This document shows, in pieces, positions 10,160 to 18,205 of a DNA stretch of 64,000 nt. Position numbers and translations under genes: made by a program. The DNA lies in the NCBI RefSeq assembly GCF_000271665.2, contig NZ_CP010978.1, positions 3,254,501-3,318,500 on the forward strand. Reading direction: 5' to 3'. The first letter of the stretch is position 1, and each line of letters starts with the position of its first letter. The DNA comes from Pelosinus fermentans JBW45 (GTDB lineage: Bacteria; Bacillota; Negativicutes; DSM-13327). The notes below the pieces were generated by a model that saw nothing but the letters and a program-made list of their open reading frames with translations, was not told where the DNA came from and made no database searches.

Positions 10160-10687
10160 TCAATGCATACTGTCAGACTCTCTAAGCAGCGTTAACTCCA
10201 GTGGATCATTTTCTGCTGGAGTTTTATGATGTTTAGCGATTATTTCAATCATCTCAGAACTCTCACCAATCTCCCTCAACATACTAGCACTAATAGCAGC
10301 ATGATGAAAATAAATATAAAAAGCATGGCGAAGATTTGCGACCTTACTTCCTCGCCCCTGCTTTCCCCATTTTCTTAATTGATTAGGGAAAAAATAATCC
10401 CCTATAACAGTTATGATTTTATCAACTGTACTAACATCGCCTTTCACTTTTCCCACATCATGAAGCAAAGCACATTTCACCAATAGTTTACTATTTACAT
10501 TTGAATGATTATCTGCCAAATGCAGTGCTGTATATGCCACATTCAGAACGTGCCGCTGATCTGGCACATTCATCCCCCAAAACAACTTTTGCGCTTCTGA
10601 GCTTAAATGCTGTTCAATAAATTCTCTATCTTTTGGTGTAATCGAAGCGGTAAGTGCAGCAAATACCTGTTTTATTCTATGTAACAT
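10160..10687 (-). CDS. HD-domain phosphohydrolase
   Basis: 175-residue HD-superfamily protein. The metal-binding residues H46 (DQRH) and H76-D77 (ALLHDVGK) are followed by the later histidines of the family. Substrate unknown; relatives hydrolyse nucleotides or phosphate esters. It is 15 bases downstream of hisZ on the same strand, so it is probably co-transcribed with yerC and hisZ, and its 3' end converges with the hydroxyacid dehydrogenase gene with only six bases between stop codons. Confidence 0.82.
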   Translation of the reverse strand: MLHRIKQVFAALTASITPKDREFIEQHLSSEAQKLFWGMNVPDQRHVLNVAYTALHLADNHSNVNSKLLVKCALLHDVGKVKGDVSTVDKIITVIGDYFFPNQLRKWGKQGRGSKVANLRHAFYIYFHHAAISASMLREIGESSEMIEIIAKHHKTPAENDPLELTLLRESDSMH

Positions 10688-10702
10688 CTATTGAACCACC
10701 CA

Positions 10703-11887
10703 TTATTCTACATACACCAGCTTTTCATACCCTTTACTTTTCTGACTCTCTTTTGCTTGTGCACAAGATTCTGGAATAACGGCTAATTCTACGCTGCAAC
10801 CTGAATCACGCAAAGTATCAGCCTGTTTTATTGCTTTCACCAGGTTTTCTTTATTCCATCCAATGTAAATACCTTTACAATTTTGAGTACCGTCAATCCC
10901 CTGGCGCTCTAATGCTAATAGTACCCGTTCAATACCTAAGGCAAAGCCAGTAGCCCCACAATTCATCCCAAATGAATTTAACATAGTATCGTACCGCCCA
11001 CCACCACAGATTGGAAATCCAAGTCCTGGCGTATAACCTTCAAATACCATTCCTGTATAATATTCAAAATCACGAATGATTCCTAAATCAAAGTCAACAT
11101 ATTGGGAAACACCATAGTTTTCTAATAGGTGATAAATATTGGCTAAGTTATCTAAGGCTCTACGACTTTTATCATTTGTTACCATACTATAGGCCTGTTT
11201 GAGCATATCTTCTCTGCCATGAAGTAATGGAATATGTTTCAGTAAAGTCTGATCACTTTGGCTAAGACCACTCTTAACAAGTATTTCACCTAATCCCACT
11301 AAATCACGCGTTACCATTGCATGTTTAATCTGCTGCCTTTGCACGAGAGAAAGTTCACTCTGCTCCATAATTCCATTAATAAAATCAACTTGCCCTAAAC
11401 CAATTTGAAATTTCTGCAAACCAGACTTCAACATGGATTCCACTGCTAGTGCAATGACCTCGGCATCAGCTGCCGGCTCTGATGCACCCATAATTTCCAC
11501 TCCGGCCTGATAAAATTCACATTGCCTGCCTGCTTGAGCTTGTTCATAGCGAAAGACATTCGTTATATAAAACAGTTTCATTGGGCTTGGACTACCTTTA
11601 AATCGGGTAGCCGCCACACGGGCCATAGGAGTTGTCATGTCTGGGCGAAGTGCCAATATACGATTATTTTTATCAAAGAATTTAAACATATGCTGATCTA
11701 AGTCGTTCCCTACTCCAACAGTCATCGTTTCCAAATATTCAATTGTGGGAGTAACAACTTCATCATATCCCCAATTTGCAAATAACTGAGCCAAAGCCCC
11801 TTCCACGGCACGTTTCTGACTAGCCTCTCTCGGTAAGAAATCTCTTGTTCCATATGGAACTTGAGGAACAAATTCATGTTGCTTCAT
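10703..11887 (-). CDS. hisZ: HisZ, ATP phosphoribosyltransferase regulatory subunit
   Basis: Catalytically inactive HisRS-like subunit that forms the hetero-octamer with short HisG and confers activity and histidine inhibition. 394 residues, opening VPYGTRDFLPREA, with class II synthetase motif LRPDMTTPMARV, FRYEQAQAGRQCEFYQAG and GGGRYD. The start is ATG at 11887; an in-frame GTG at 11899 overlaps the ribosome-binding site. A true histidyl-tRNA synthetase was considered, but the length, the opening and the short HisG nearby favour HisZ. It sits in a separate transcription unit from hisG. Confidence 0.92.
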   Translation of the reverse strand: MKQHEFVPQVPYGTRDFLPREASQKRAVEGALAQLFANWGYDEVVTPTIEYLETMTVGVGNDLDQHMFKFFDKNNRILALRPDMTTPMARVAATRFKGSPSPMKLFYITNVFRYEQAQAGRQCEFYQAGVEIMGASEPAADAEVIALAVESMLKSGLQKFQIGLGQVDFINGIMEQSELSLVQRQQIKHAMVTRDLVGLGEILVKSGLSQSDQTLLKHIPLLHGREDMLKQAYSMVTNDKSRRALDNLANIYHLLENYGVSQYVDFDLGIIRDFEYYTGMVFEGYTPGLGFPICGGGRYDTMLNSFGMNCGATGFALGIERVLLALERQGIDGTQNCKGIYIGWNKENLVKAIKQADTLRDSGCSVELAVIPESCAQAKESQKSKGYEKLVYVE

Positions 11888-11948
11888 AAATAGAAACACC
11901 CCTATCCCAGTAATTTAATGTTCTCTTAGATAATACTTTGCATGCTGT

Positions 11949-12272
11949 TTACTTATGATCTTTTTGGCCTTCGAGTCTTTCTAACATAAACTTATACCCA
12001 TCAGCACCATAGTGTAAACAACGCTTTACCCGACTAATTGTTGCAGTACTAGCTCCTGTTTTGTCTACAATGTCATCATACGTATGGCCAGCTCTTAACA
12101 TACGAGCTACTTCCATGCGTTGGGCGAGAGATTTTAATTCACTTACGGTACAAATATCTTCAAAAAATTGATAACATTCTTCTTGATTTTCTAACAATAA
12201 AATAGAACGAAATAACTGATCCGTTAAGTCATCTTTCAATTTGGGATTTGCAGGCATTTTTCTTTCCCCCAT
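11949..12272 (-). CDS. yerC: YerC/YecD-type TrpR-like regulator (candidate HisR)
   Basis: 107-residue all-helical DNA-binding protein of the TrpR superfamily. The helix-turn-helix lies in HTYDDIVDKTGASTATISRV; the upstream CTVSELKSLAQRMEVARML is the family signature. Comparative genomics has proposed YerC-like proteins as histidine regulators (HisR) in Firmicutes. Here the gene heads the hisZ unit, and its promoter shares a motif with the hisG promoter, which fits that role and autoregulation. The start is either ATG 12272 (after AAGGA) or ATG 12257 (after GGGGGAAAG). Effector binding is not shown by the sequence. Confidence 0.85.
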   Translation of the reverse strand: MGERKMPANPKLKDDLTDQLFRSILLLENQEECYQFFEDICTVSELKSLAQRMEVARMLRAGHTYDDIVDKTGASTATISRVKRCLHYGADGYKFMLERLEGQKDHK

Positions 12273-12300
12273 TCTATTAAATCCTTTATTACTTTTAAGC

Positions 12301-12342
12301 TTTACTTAGTGAAATTATAACATTATGATTTCCCATTTGCAA
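12301..12342 (-). promoter_or_regulatory. yerC-hisZ promoter with candidate operator
   Basis: Minus-strand -35 TTGCAA (12337-12342), 17-bp spacer, perfect -10 TATAAT (12314-12319). CACTAAGTAAA begins two bases downstream of the -10 (12301-12311), as CACTATGTTAA does in the hisG promoter. Confidence 0.6.
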
Positions 12343-12355
12343 AGTCATTTTTTTC

Positions 12356-12384
12356 TTGACACTATTTTATAGAACTGCTAATAT
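12356..12384 (+). promoter_or_regulatory. Promoter of the metNIQ operon
   Basis: -35 TTGACA (12356-12361), 17-bp spacer, -10 TAATAT (12379-12384), about 20 bases before the riboswitch. Confidence 0.7.
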
Positions 12385-12404
12385 GTTTATTAGTAAGTTA
12401 ATAT

Positions 12405-12552
12405 CTTTCATCAAGAGCAGTTGAGGGAATGGCCCAATGAAGCTGCGGCAACCATTCACTTGTGAAACGGTGCCAAATCCACAGGATTGATTCCTGATAG
12501 ATGAAGCGCAATTCAGTTTGATAACACGCTTCATTTATGGAGCGGTTTTTTT
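12405..12552 (+). promoter_or_regulatory. SAM-I riboswitch (S-box) with terminator, met importer
   Basis: Aptamer 12405-12506. P1 pairs CTTTCATC (12405-12412) with GATGAAG (12500-12506). Conserved core elements are TCAAGAG, GAGGGAATGGCCC, GATGAAGC/GCGGCAACC and GGTGCCAAATCC. Expression platform: hairpin CGCTTCA (12527-12533)/TGGAGCG with a seven-T tract (12546-12552). ATGAAGCG (12501-12508) can instead pair with CGCTTCAT (12527-12534) as antiterminator. SAM should therefore switch the operon off. Confidence 0.97.
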
Positions 12553-12587
12553 GTTATTTCAGAAATAATAGGAAGGGAGCTATTCCA

Positions 12588-13646
12588 TTGATTAAACTAC
12601 AAGATATAGAAAAGGTCTATCAAAGTGACAACGGTACAATTCATGCCTTACGAGGCGTTAACTTATCAGTGAAACAAGGAGAAATTTTCGGCATTATTGG
12701 AACTAGCGGTGCGGGGAAAAGCACATTAGTCCGCTGCATTAATATGCTAGAAAGCCCTACTAAAGGTATTGTTACAGTAGATGGTCAAGAATTAACTTCA
12801 TTAAACGAGCAAGAACTCCGAGAACAGCGTAAAAAGATTGGCATGATCTTTCAACATTTCAATCTATTATCTTCACGTACTGTATACCAAAACATAGCCT
12901 TCCCCTTGGAATTGGCGAAACGCAGTAAAGAAGATATTAATAAAGAGGTATTGCATCTATTAGAATTGGTAGGGTTAAGTGATAAAAAGGATCAATATCC
13001 AGCACAATTAAGTGGCGGACAAAAACAACGAGTGGGCATTGCAAGAGCTTTGGCTAACCATCCTAAAGTATTATTATGCGATGAAGCGACTTCAGCTCTC
13101 GACCCTCAAACCACAAAATCGATTTTAGAGCTCTTAAAGGATATCAATCGTAAGTTCCAACTTACCATCGTCCTCATTACCCACGAAATGCAGGTTATTA
13201 AAGAAATTTGTAACCAAGTCGCTGTAATTGAGGGCGGTAAGATCATTGAGCAAGGTAAGGTAATTGATATTTTTACCCAACCGCAATCCAATACCACAAA
13301 GGAATTTATTAGCTCTATTATTAATCATAACCTGCCTGACTTTTTCAAAGAGATTACTCTGGCATCGGAACCATCTGCTGATAGTAATTTAATATTGCGC
13401 TTGTCTTTTATTGGACATTCTACAGAAGAGCCGGTTATTTCCAGCATGATTCGCCGCTTTACTATTGATGCTAGTATTTTGTACGGAAATATTGATCATA
13501 TTCAAACAATACCTTTCGGTACATTAATTGTAGAATTATCGGGTGAGCAAGCCTCTTTGCAGCAAGCCCTTAGTTATTTAAAAACACGTGAATTAGGAAT
13601 TGAGGTGATTGGTTATGTCGCAAGAAATGCTCGTGCTGTTGGCTAA
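12588..13646 (+). CDS. metN: MetN, methionine ABC transporter ATP-binding protein
   Basis: ATPase of the methionine importer. 352 residues from TTG 12588, eight bases after GGGAG. The in-frame ATG at 12537 lies inside the riboswitch terminator and cannot be the start. Walker A GTSGAGKST, signature LSGGQKQRVGIARAL, Walker B LLCDEATSALD. The C-terminal NIL (ACT-like) domain, about the last 80 residues, binds methionine in characterised MetN and inhibits transport. It overlaps metI by 32 bases. Confidence 0.97.
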   Translation: MIKLQDIEKVYQSDNGTIHALRGVNLSVKQGEIFGIIGTSGAGKSTLVRCINMLESPTKGIVTVDGQELTSLNEQELREQRKKIGMIFQHFNLLSSRTVYQNIAFPLELAKRSKEDINKEVLHLLELVGLSDKKDQYPAQLSGGQKQRVGIARALANHPKVLLCDEATSALDPQTTKSILELLKDINRKFQLTIVLITHEMQVIKEICNQVAVIEGGKIIEQGKVIDIFTQPQSNTTKEFISSIINHNLPDFFKEITLASEPSADSNLILRLSFIGHSTEEPVISSMIRRFTIDASILYGNIDHIQTIPFGTLIVELSGEQASLQQALSYLKTRELGIEVIGYVARNARAVG

Positions 13647-14268
13647 GTCTTTATGGGAAACCACGTATATGGTTGCTGTATCTAGTTTTATTTCTGCGCT
13701 GTTAGGCATACCCCTAGGAATTATACTAGTTACTACTAACAAGGGACATATTTTAGAGAATACGCCTCTCAATCGAATCTTAGGTGCTATTGTAAACGCA
13801 ACCCGCTCTACACCATTTATTATTCTAATGGTGGCAATTATACCGGTAACCAGGTTACTAGTAGGTACATCCATTGGAACGAATGCTGCCATTGTACCAT
13901 TAAGTATTGCTGCCATTCCTTTTGTGGCTCGTATCGTAGAATCAGCCCTTAAAGAAGTGGACTACGGCGTAATCGAAGCTGCCCAAGCTATGGGAGCATC
14001 CCCAAGAGAAATCATTACAAAGGTTCTCATTCCTGAGTCCTTACCCGCGATTGTTCTAGGACTCACCCTCACTATCATTAGTCTAATTGGCTACTCAGCA
14101 ATGGCAGGAGCAATTGGCGGTGGTGGTTTAGGTGATTTAGCAATTCGTTATGGTTACCAGCGCTTTCGCGCCGATATCATGTTAATTACAGTGGTTATTT
14201 TAATTGCTCAAGTACAAATTGTTCAATCCACTGGTGACTATATATCGAACCGTCTAAACAAGAAATAG
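13615..14268 (+). CDS. metI: MetI-type permease of the methionine ABC importer
   Basis: Inner-membrane permease, 217 residues with about five hydrophobic helices. The EAA loop reads EAAQAMGASPREIITKVLIPESLP (roughly residues 123-146), where it contacts MetN. The start is ATG at 13615, nine bases after GAGG inside metN; a TTG at 13609 is less likely. It should not be confused with the transsulfuration enzyme MetI encoded at 22340-23476. Confidence 0.96.
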   Translation: MSQEMLVLLAKSLWETTYMVAVSSFISALLGIPLGIILVTTNKGHILENTPLNRILGAIVNATRSTPFIILMVAIIPVTRLLVGTSIGTNAAIVPLSIAAIPFVARIVESALKEVDYGVIEAAQAMGASPREIITKVLIPESLPAIVLGLTLTIISLIGYSAMAGAIGGGGLGDLAIRYGYQRFRADIMLITVVILIAQVQIVQSTGDYISNRLNKK

Positions 14269-14336
14269 AAGCAGCCTAATTTACTGATTTAGGCTTTCTA
14301 TAAAAAACACCAAATACACTTAGGAGGGTTATTATT

Positions 14337-15155
14337 ATGAAAAAGCTATTTCTTGTTCTTATTGGAATTCTTAGTCTAGGACTATTAGTAAGCGGTTGCG
14401 GTCAAAAAGAAGCTCCTGCTTCTCCTGCTGCTAAAACTACTGTATTAAAAGTTGGTGCTACTCCTGTTCCTCATGCGGAAATTTTAAATGTAGTAAAACC
14501 AATTTTAGCTAAAGAGGGAATCGACTTACAGATTGTTGAGTTTACGGATTATGTAAAACCGAATATTGCAGTAGCCGAAAAAGAATTGGATGCAAACTTC
14601 TTCCAGCATATTCCTTACTTAAATAAATTCTCAACAGAACGTAATTTGGCATTAACCTACACTGCTGCCATTCACATTGAACCAATGGGAATTTATTCAA
14701 AGAAAATTAAAAATTTGGATGAATTGGCAACTGGCGCTAAAGTAGCTATTCCTAACGATCCTACAAATGGCGGTCGTGCTCTAGCTATCTTAGAAAAGGC
14801 AGGACTTATTAAATTAAAAGACGGCGTAGGCGTTAGCGCTACTGTAAGTGATATTGTAACCAATTCTAAAAACATTCAAATTAGTGAATTAGAGGCTCCT
14901 CAACTTCCTCGCGTACTTGAAGATGTAACCATTGCTGTTATCAATACCAACTATGCTCTGGAAGCTAAATTAGTACCAACTAAGGATGCTCTATTCCTCG
15001 AACCAAAAGATTCTCCTTATGCTAATATCTTGACCATACGTAAAGGTGACGAAAATCGCCCTGAAATTCAGAAATTAACAAAAGCTCTGACATCTGACGA
15101 AGTTAAAAAATTCATTAACGAAAAATATCAAGGTGCTGTAATACCAGCATTCTAA
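14337..15155 (+). CDS. metQ: MetQ, methionine-binding lipoprotein
   Basis: Substrate-binding lipoprotein of the NlpA family, 272 residues. Signal peptide with lipobox LVSGC, lipidated Cys at 21. Body contains VGATPVPHAEIL, FTDYVKPN, ANFFQHIPYL and AIPNDPTNGGRAL, all standard for MetQ. AGGAGGG precedes the ATG. It lies 68 bases after metI, in the same SAM-controlled operon. Confidence 0.96.
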   Translation: MKKLFLVLIGILSLGLLVSGCGQKEAPASPAAKTTVLKVGATPVPHAEILNVVKPILAKEGIDLQIVEFTDYVKPNIAVAEKELDANFFQHIPYLNKFSTERNLALTYTAAIHIEPMGIYSKKIKNLDELATGAKVAIPNDPTNGGRALAILEKAGLIKLKDGVGVSATVSDIVTNSKNIQISELEAPQLPRVLEDVTIAVINTNYALEAKLVPTKDALFLEPKDSPYANILTIRKGDENRPEIQKLTKALTSDEVKKFINEKYQGAVIPAF

Positions 15156-15175
15156 TCATTCTGGAGGGAACCTTT

Positions 15176-15991
15176 ATGGGGAAGCGGTTACAAATCGCCA
15201 CTACTTTCTTTATACTGGCAAGTATCGCGGCATTGCTGTCATGGCATAGTTCATTGCATATGATTCGTGTATATAGACCAATAAAAGTAGGGGTTTCGGC
15301 CGGTCCCCATTTTGCAATTATGAACCTAGTTAAAACGATCGTCGCAAAAGATGGTATTGATCTGCAAATTGTTGTATTTACTGATTACAGCAAGCTTAAT
15401 GAGTCTTTACACCGCGGAGAAATAAGTCTTAATAGTTTTCAGAATCAACCTTATCTTGATAGAGTACTCGATGATCACAACTATGCAATTGTTCCGATTG
15501 CTAAAACGTTTCTATTACCAATGGGGATCTATGCTAAAAAAATACATACTCTTAGCGCATTGCCAACAGGCAGTAAAGCTGCTATTCCTCAGGATTTATG
15601 GAATGGCAGCCGGGCCCTGCTGTTATTGGAAAAAGCCGGTCTTATTGTCTGCAGAAAAACAACAGATTCTCTAAGAACCCTTGATGATATTGTTGAGAAT
15701 CCTAAGAATCTTAGTTTTATACAAATGGATGCCACACAGATCACTTCGATGATCGATAAGGTAGATATTGTCCTTATCAATGCCAATTATGCTGCAAAAA
15801 TTGACTTGCTGCCAACCAAAGATGCACTAGCATTGGAAGATATATATTCACCATATGTAAATCTTTTAGTCGCTGGTGCTAAAAATATCAATCATAAGGA
15901 CCTGGAAAAAATCGTTACAGCCTATCAATCACAAGAGATTAAAACCTTTGTGGATGAACATTTTCAAGGTACCGTAATAACAGCTTGGTAA
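15176..15991 (+). CDS. Second MetQ-like binding protein, no lipobox
   Basis: 271-residue NlpA/MetQ paralog, clearly homologous to the preceding gene (FTDYSKLNE, LNSFQNQPYLD, AIPQDLWNGSRAL, KIDLLPTKDAL). Its N-terminus (QIATTFFILASIAALLSWHSS) is a hydrophobic segment without a lipobox cysteine. It is probably either an uncleaved signal anchor or a released protein, not a lipoprotein. It is 20 bases after metQ with GGAGGGAACC before the ATG. It may bind a different ligand or serve the same MetNI permease; sequence does not say which. Confidence 0.88.
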   Translation: MGKRLQIATTFFILASIAALLSWHSSLHMIRVYRPIKVGVSAGPHFAIMNLVKTIVAKDGIDLQIVVFTDYSKLNESLHRGEISLNSFQNQPYLDRVLDDHNYAIVPIAKTFLLPMGIYAKKIHTLSALPTGSKAAIPQDLWNGSRALLLLEKAGLIVCRKTTDSLRTLDDIVENPKNLSFIQMDATQITSMIDKVDIVLINANYAAKIDLLPTKDALALEDIYSPYVNLLVAGAKNINHKDLEKIVTAYQSQEIKTFVDEHFQGTVITAW

Positions 15992-16032
15992 AAATATCCC
16001 CTCCATGAGAATATATGGAGGGGATATTTTTA
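15990..16032. terminator. Bidirectional terminator
   Basis: AAATATCCCCTCCAT and ATGGAGGGGATATTT arms, with T/A runs on both sides, between the convergent met operon and the PHP phosphatase gene. Confidence 0.9.
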
Positions 16033-16064
16033 CCATCTGGCGATTCGAGGGAGCTACCATTCCT

Positions 16065-16835
16065 TTATTTCTGAAACTGAGCCTTCCCTTCTTTGAAGTA
16101 TACAACATTCAGATTGGAGCGTTCCGCAATCTCTAACCCTACCTGTAGATCTCTGCCAACATCTTTAACATGGTGAGCATCGGACCCAATTGTTACGATA
16201 CGTCCTCCCAGTTCATAAAAGCGCTTATAGACCGGCAATATCGTCTCTACTGCTGCTTTATTCCCCAAGCGCCTAGTATTAATCTCCAGGGCTTTTTCTT
16301 TCTGGGCTAAAACCGTTAAAATCTCATCAATACTATCACTAAATTCATTATAGTAGATTTCTGGGTCTGCAAAACGTGCATATCTGGCAATATAATCAAT
16401 ATGCCCTAAACTATGGATACCATCATAACAGGTCACACATTGTTTCATAGCATTAAAATAATGTTCATACACTTCTTGTTTACTTCTTCCTTGATAAAAG
16501 TCTGGAGTATATAGATCAATATTATCAATTACATGTACTGATCCAATGACATAGTCAAAAGGATACCTCTCTACCAATCGACAATTTTCTTCTAAACAAT
16601 CCGAACGCATACCTATTTCTATACCTAGCAGAACTTTTTCATTACGATACGCAGCATACTGGGAAAAATATTTTTCTACATCAAAAATAAAAGCCATCGG
16701 TTCAGGATATGCAATATCCATATGTTCCGTAACAATAATTCCTATATTTAATTTCTCTGCCCTTGCTACAGCATCAGTCATTTCCATTTTTGAATCTGTA
16801 GAAAAACAGGTGTGCATATGGCTATCAAATAACAT
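16065..16835 (-). CDS. hisJ: Histidinol-phosphatase, PHP family (HisJ/HisK type)
   Basis: Likely hydrolyses histidinol phosphate to histidinol, the one histidine step missing from the his operon. 256 residues with PHP metal motifs: H6/H8 in DSHMHTCFSTDS, E37-H38 in VTEHMD, GSVHVID, GHIDYIARY and IGSDAHH. It is not in the his operon but is the only candidate in the window, and PHP phosphatases do this job in Bacillus and relatives. A generic PHP phosphoesterase role is the alternative. Start ATG 16835 after GGGAGG. Confidence 0.85.
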   Translation of the reverse strand: MLFDSHMHTCFSTDSKMEMTDAVARAEKLNIGIIVTEHMDIAYPEPMAFIFDVEKYFSQYAAYRNEKVLLGIEIGMRSDCLEENCRLVERYPFDYVIGSVHVIDNIDLYTPDFYQGRSKQEVYEHYFNAMKQCVTCYDGIHSLGHIDYIARYARFADPEIYYNEFSDSIDEILTVLAQKEKALEINTRRLGNKAAVETILPVYKRFYELGGRIVTIGSDAHHVKDVGRDLQVGLEIAERSNLNVVYFKEGKAQFQK

Positions 16836-17259
16836 TTTTTACCTCCCGGATTTTCACATCAATTTTATCCCATCTCTTATTTTATACAAAAATGAAAGAA
16901 AATCCTGCTTACGGCCTAATTTACTATATATCTATAAATTTTCAAAAAACCAATTCATATTGTATTCTATTGTATTTTTATATACTATTAAAATATTCTT
17001 CATGTATACATTCAAAGCTCTTGAAGAATGTTTTTCTTTGTATTATACTAAAGACAAGCTTAATAAATACAATCCTTTTTAAAGAAATTGTATGATATTA
17101 GCATAGGGGGTGATTCCATTGAACAATGAAGAAGATCTGCCAATGTACAAGATAGTGGAATCCATATTTTCATATGTATAACATCAACCAATGTGTTTGT
17201 CACATTGAATAGTTCAATGAACATTGTACGGATAATACCACAGCAGGGGGGGTTTCACT
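16836..17259. other. AT-rich intergenic stretch with CAATG/CATTG palindromes
   Basis: No normal-sized gene. The right part (17117-17228) holds palindromes built from CAATG and CATTG: CATTGAACAATG (17117-17128), CAATGTG-5-CACATTG (17189-17207) and CAATGAACATTG (about 17214-17225). They lie upstream of the small membrane protein and look like binding sites. A 20-codon micro-ORF overlaps the first. Confidence 0.5.
17119..17181 (+). CDS. Possible 20-residue micro-ORF
   Basis: TTG start seven bases after AGGGGGTGA, encoding an acidic peptide with EEDLPMYKIVESIF. The strong ribosome-binding site is the only support. No family is recognised, and it could be part of the leader of the next gene. Confidence 0.25.
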   Translation: MNNEEDLPMYKIVESIFSYV

Positions 17260-17430
17260 ATGGCCAGAGAAAGGATCAGCGATCTCTTTTCCGCCTTCTG
17301 TATTTGGGTAGTTATTCCTTTATTAGCTACTAGCTTATTATTTCTCTTATTCCAAAGCGGAAATCCGTTGCTGCTGGTTATTTTTCCTTTATTAGCGGTC
17401 GTGTTTTTCATAACCAAACAACTTAATTAA
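17260..17430 (+). CDS. Small two-helix membrane protein, 56 residues
   Basis: Short ORF with an excellent ribosome-binding site (AGGGGGGG, nine bases before ATG 17260) and a strong terminator 30 bases after its stop. The start MARERISDLFSAF is amphipathic and basic. Two hydrophobic segments follow (about 14-31 and 37-51) around a polar turn QSGNP, ending KQLN. Probably a small inner-membrane protein; family not recognised. Palindromes upstream suggest it is regulated. Confidence 0.6.
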   Translation: MARERISDLFSAFCIWVVIPLLATSLLFLLFQSGNPLLLVIFPLLAVVFFITKQLN

Positions 17431-17458
17431 AGCTAAAGCTCCGTAGCAAAAATCATAT

Positions 17459-17500
17459 AAAAATAAGGACTTGACCCACAGGGTCAAGTCCTTATTTTCA
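17459..17500. terminator. Strong bidirectional terminator
   Basis: AAATAAGGACTTGACCC/GGGTCAAGTCCTTATTT with a three-base loop. It separates the convergent small membrane gene and TetR gene. Confidence 0.92.
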
Positions 17501-17556
17501 TTCTATCATAACTGCCTTAGGCCCTTGACTGCCGAGTCAATTATTTCCAAAATTTT

Positions 17557-18183
17557 TTACCGATCAGCTGCACCATACAAAAAAAGTTCAGTAATAGTGT
17601 GTGCTGTTTCACCAATATTTTTATCCACAAAATCGCGAAATACAAAGGTAACGATAACACTAAACAAACCATGAGCAGCCCTTGTAGCATCACAGCTTTC
17701 ACGAATAAATCCTTTGCTTTGGGCTTCTAATAGTACTTTTTCAATCATACCAATCGTCTCACAAAAACAGGCTTGATATTTATCTAACTGCTCTTGGGTA
17801 AAATTCGATGATCCGGCAGCACCAAATCCACGTACTTCATGCATCATAACACGCCATAAGTTAGCATGCTTTGCATAAAACTCCAGAAATGCTTTAATTA
17901 TTGTTTCTACCTTTTCTAAAGGAGGATCAGAAGAATTAACAATACCTTCAATAATGACTTGAAAAGGCATACTACATTCCTTAATCAAGGTATAAAAAAG
18001 CTGTTCTTTATTGACAAAATAATTGTATACTGTACCTTTGCCAGTATCGGCTAAAGCAATAATTTCATCTACTGTAGCTCGATGGTAACCTTTGCTGGAA
18101 AATACAGCATAAGCTGCCTCAAGTATCTGCTGTCGTTTATTTTGTGAATCATGGAAACCAATATTTTCGCGAATATGCTTCAT
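17557..18183 (-). CDS. TetR/AcrR-family transcriptional regulator
   Basis: 208 residues. The N-terminal TetR helix-turn-helix reads ILEAAYAVFSSKGYHRATVDEI...GKGTVYNYFVNKEQLF; the C-terminal ligand domain is unassigned. Start ATG 18183, five bases after GGAGG; an upstream TTG at 18195 is unlikely. It lies 22 bases downstream of the dipeptidase gene on the same strand, so the two may be one transcript. Possible targets are the palindromes at 17117-17228. Confidence 0.9.
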   Translation of the reverse strand: MKHIRENIGFHDSQNKRQQILEAAYAVFSSKGYHRATVDEIIALADTGKGTVYNYFVNKEQLFYTLIKECSMPFQVIIEGIVNSSDPPLEKVETIIKAFLEFYAKHANLWRVMMHEVRGFGAAGSSNFTQEQLDKYQACFCETIGMIEKVLLEAQSKGFIRESCDATRAAHGLFSVIVTFVFRDFVDKNIGETAHTITELFLYGAADR

Positions 18184-18205
18184 TTCTGCCTCCAAAGTAC
18201 GAATT

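Noticed and set aside
10703-11887. Histidyl-tRNA synthetase (hisS)
   Set aside because: Length, the N-terminal VPYGTRDFLP form and the presence of short HisG indicate HisZ.
12537-12587. ATG start of metN inside the riboswitch platform
   Set aside because: The ATG lies in the terminator hairpin and has no ribosome-binding site; TTG 12588 with GGGAG gives the standard MetN N-terminus.
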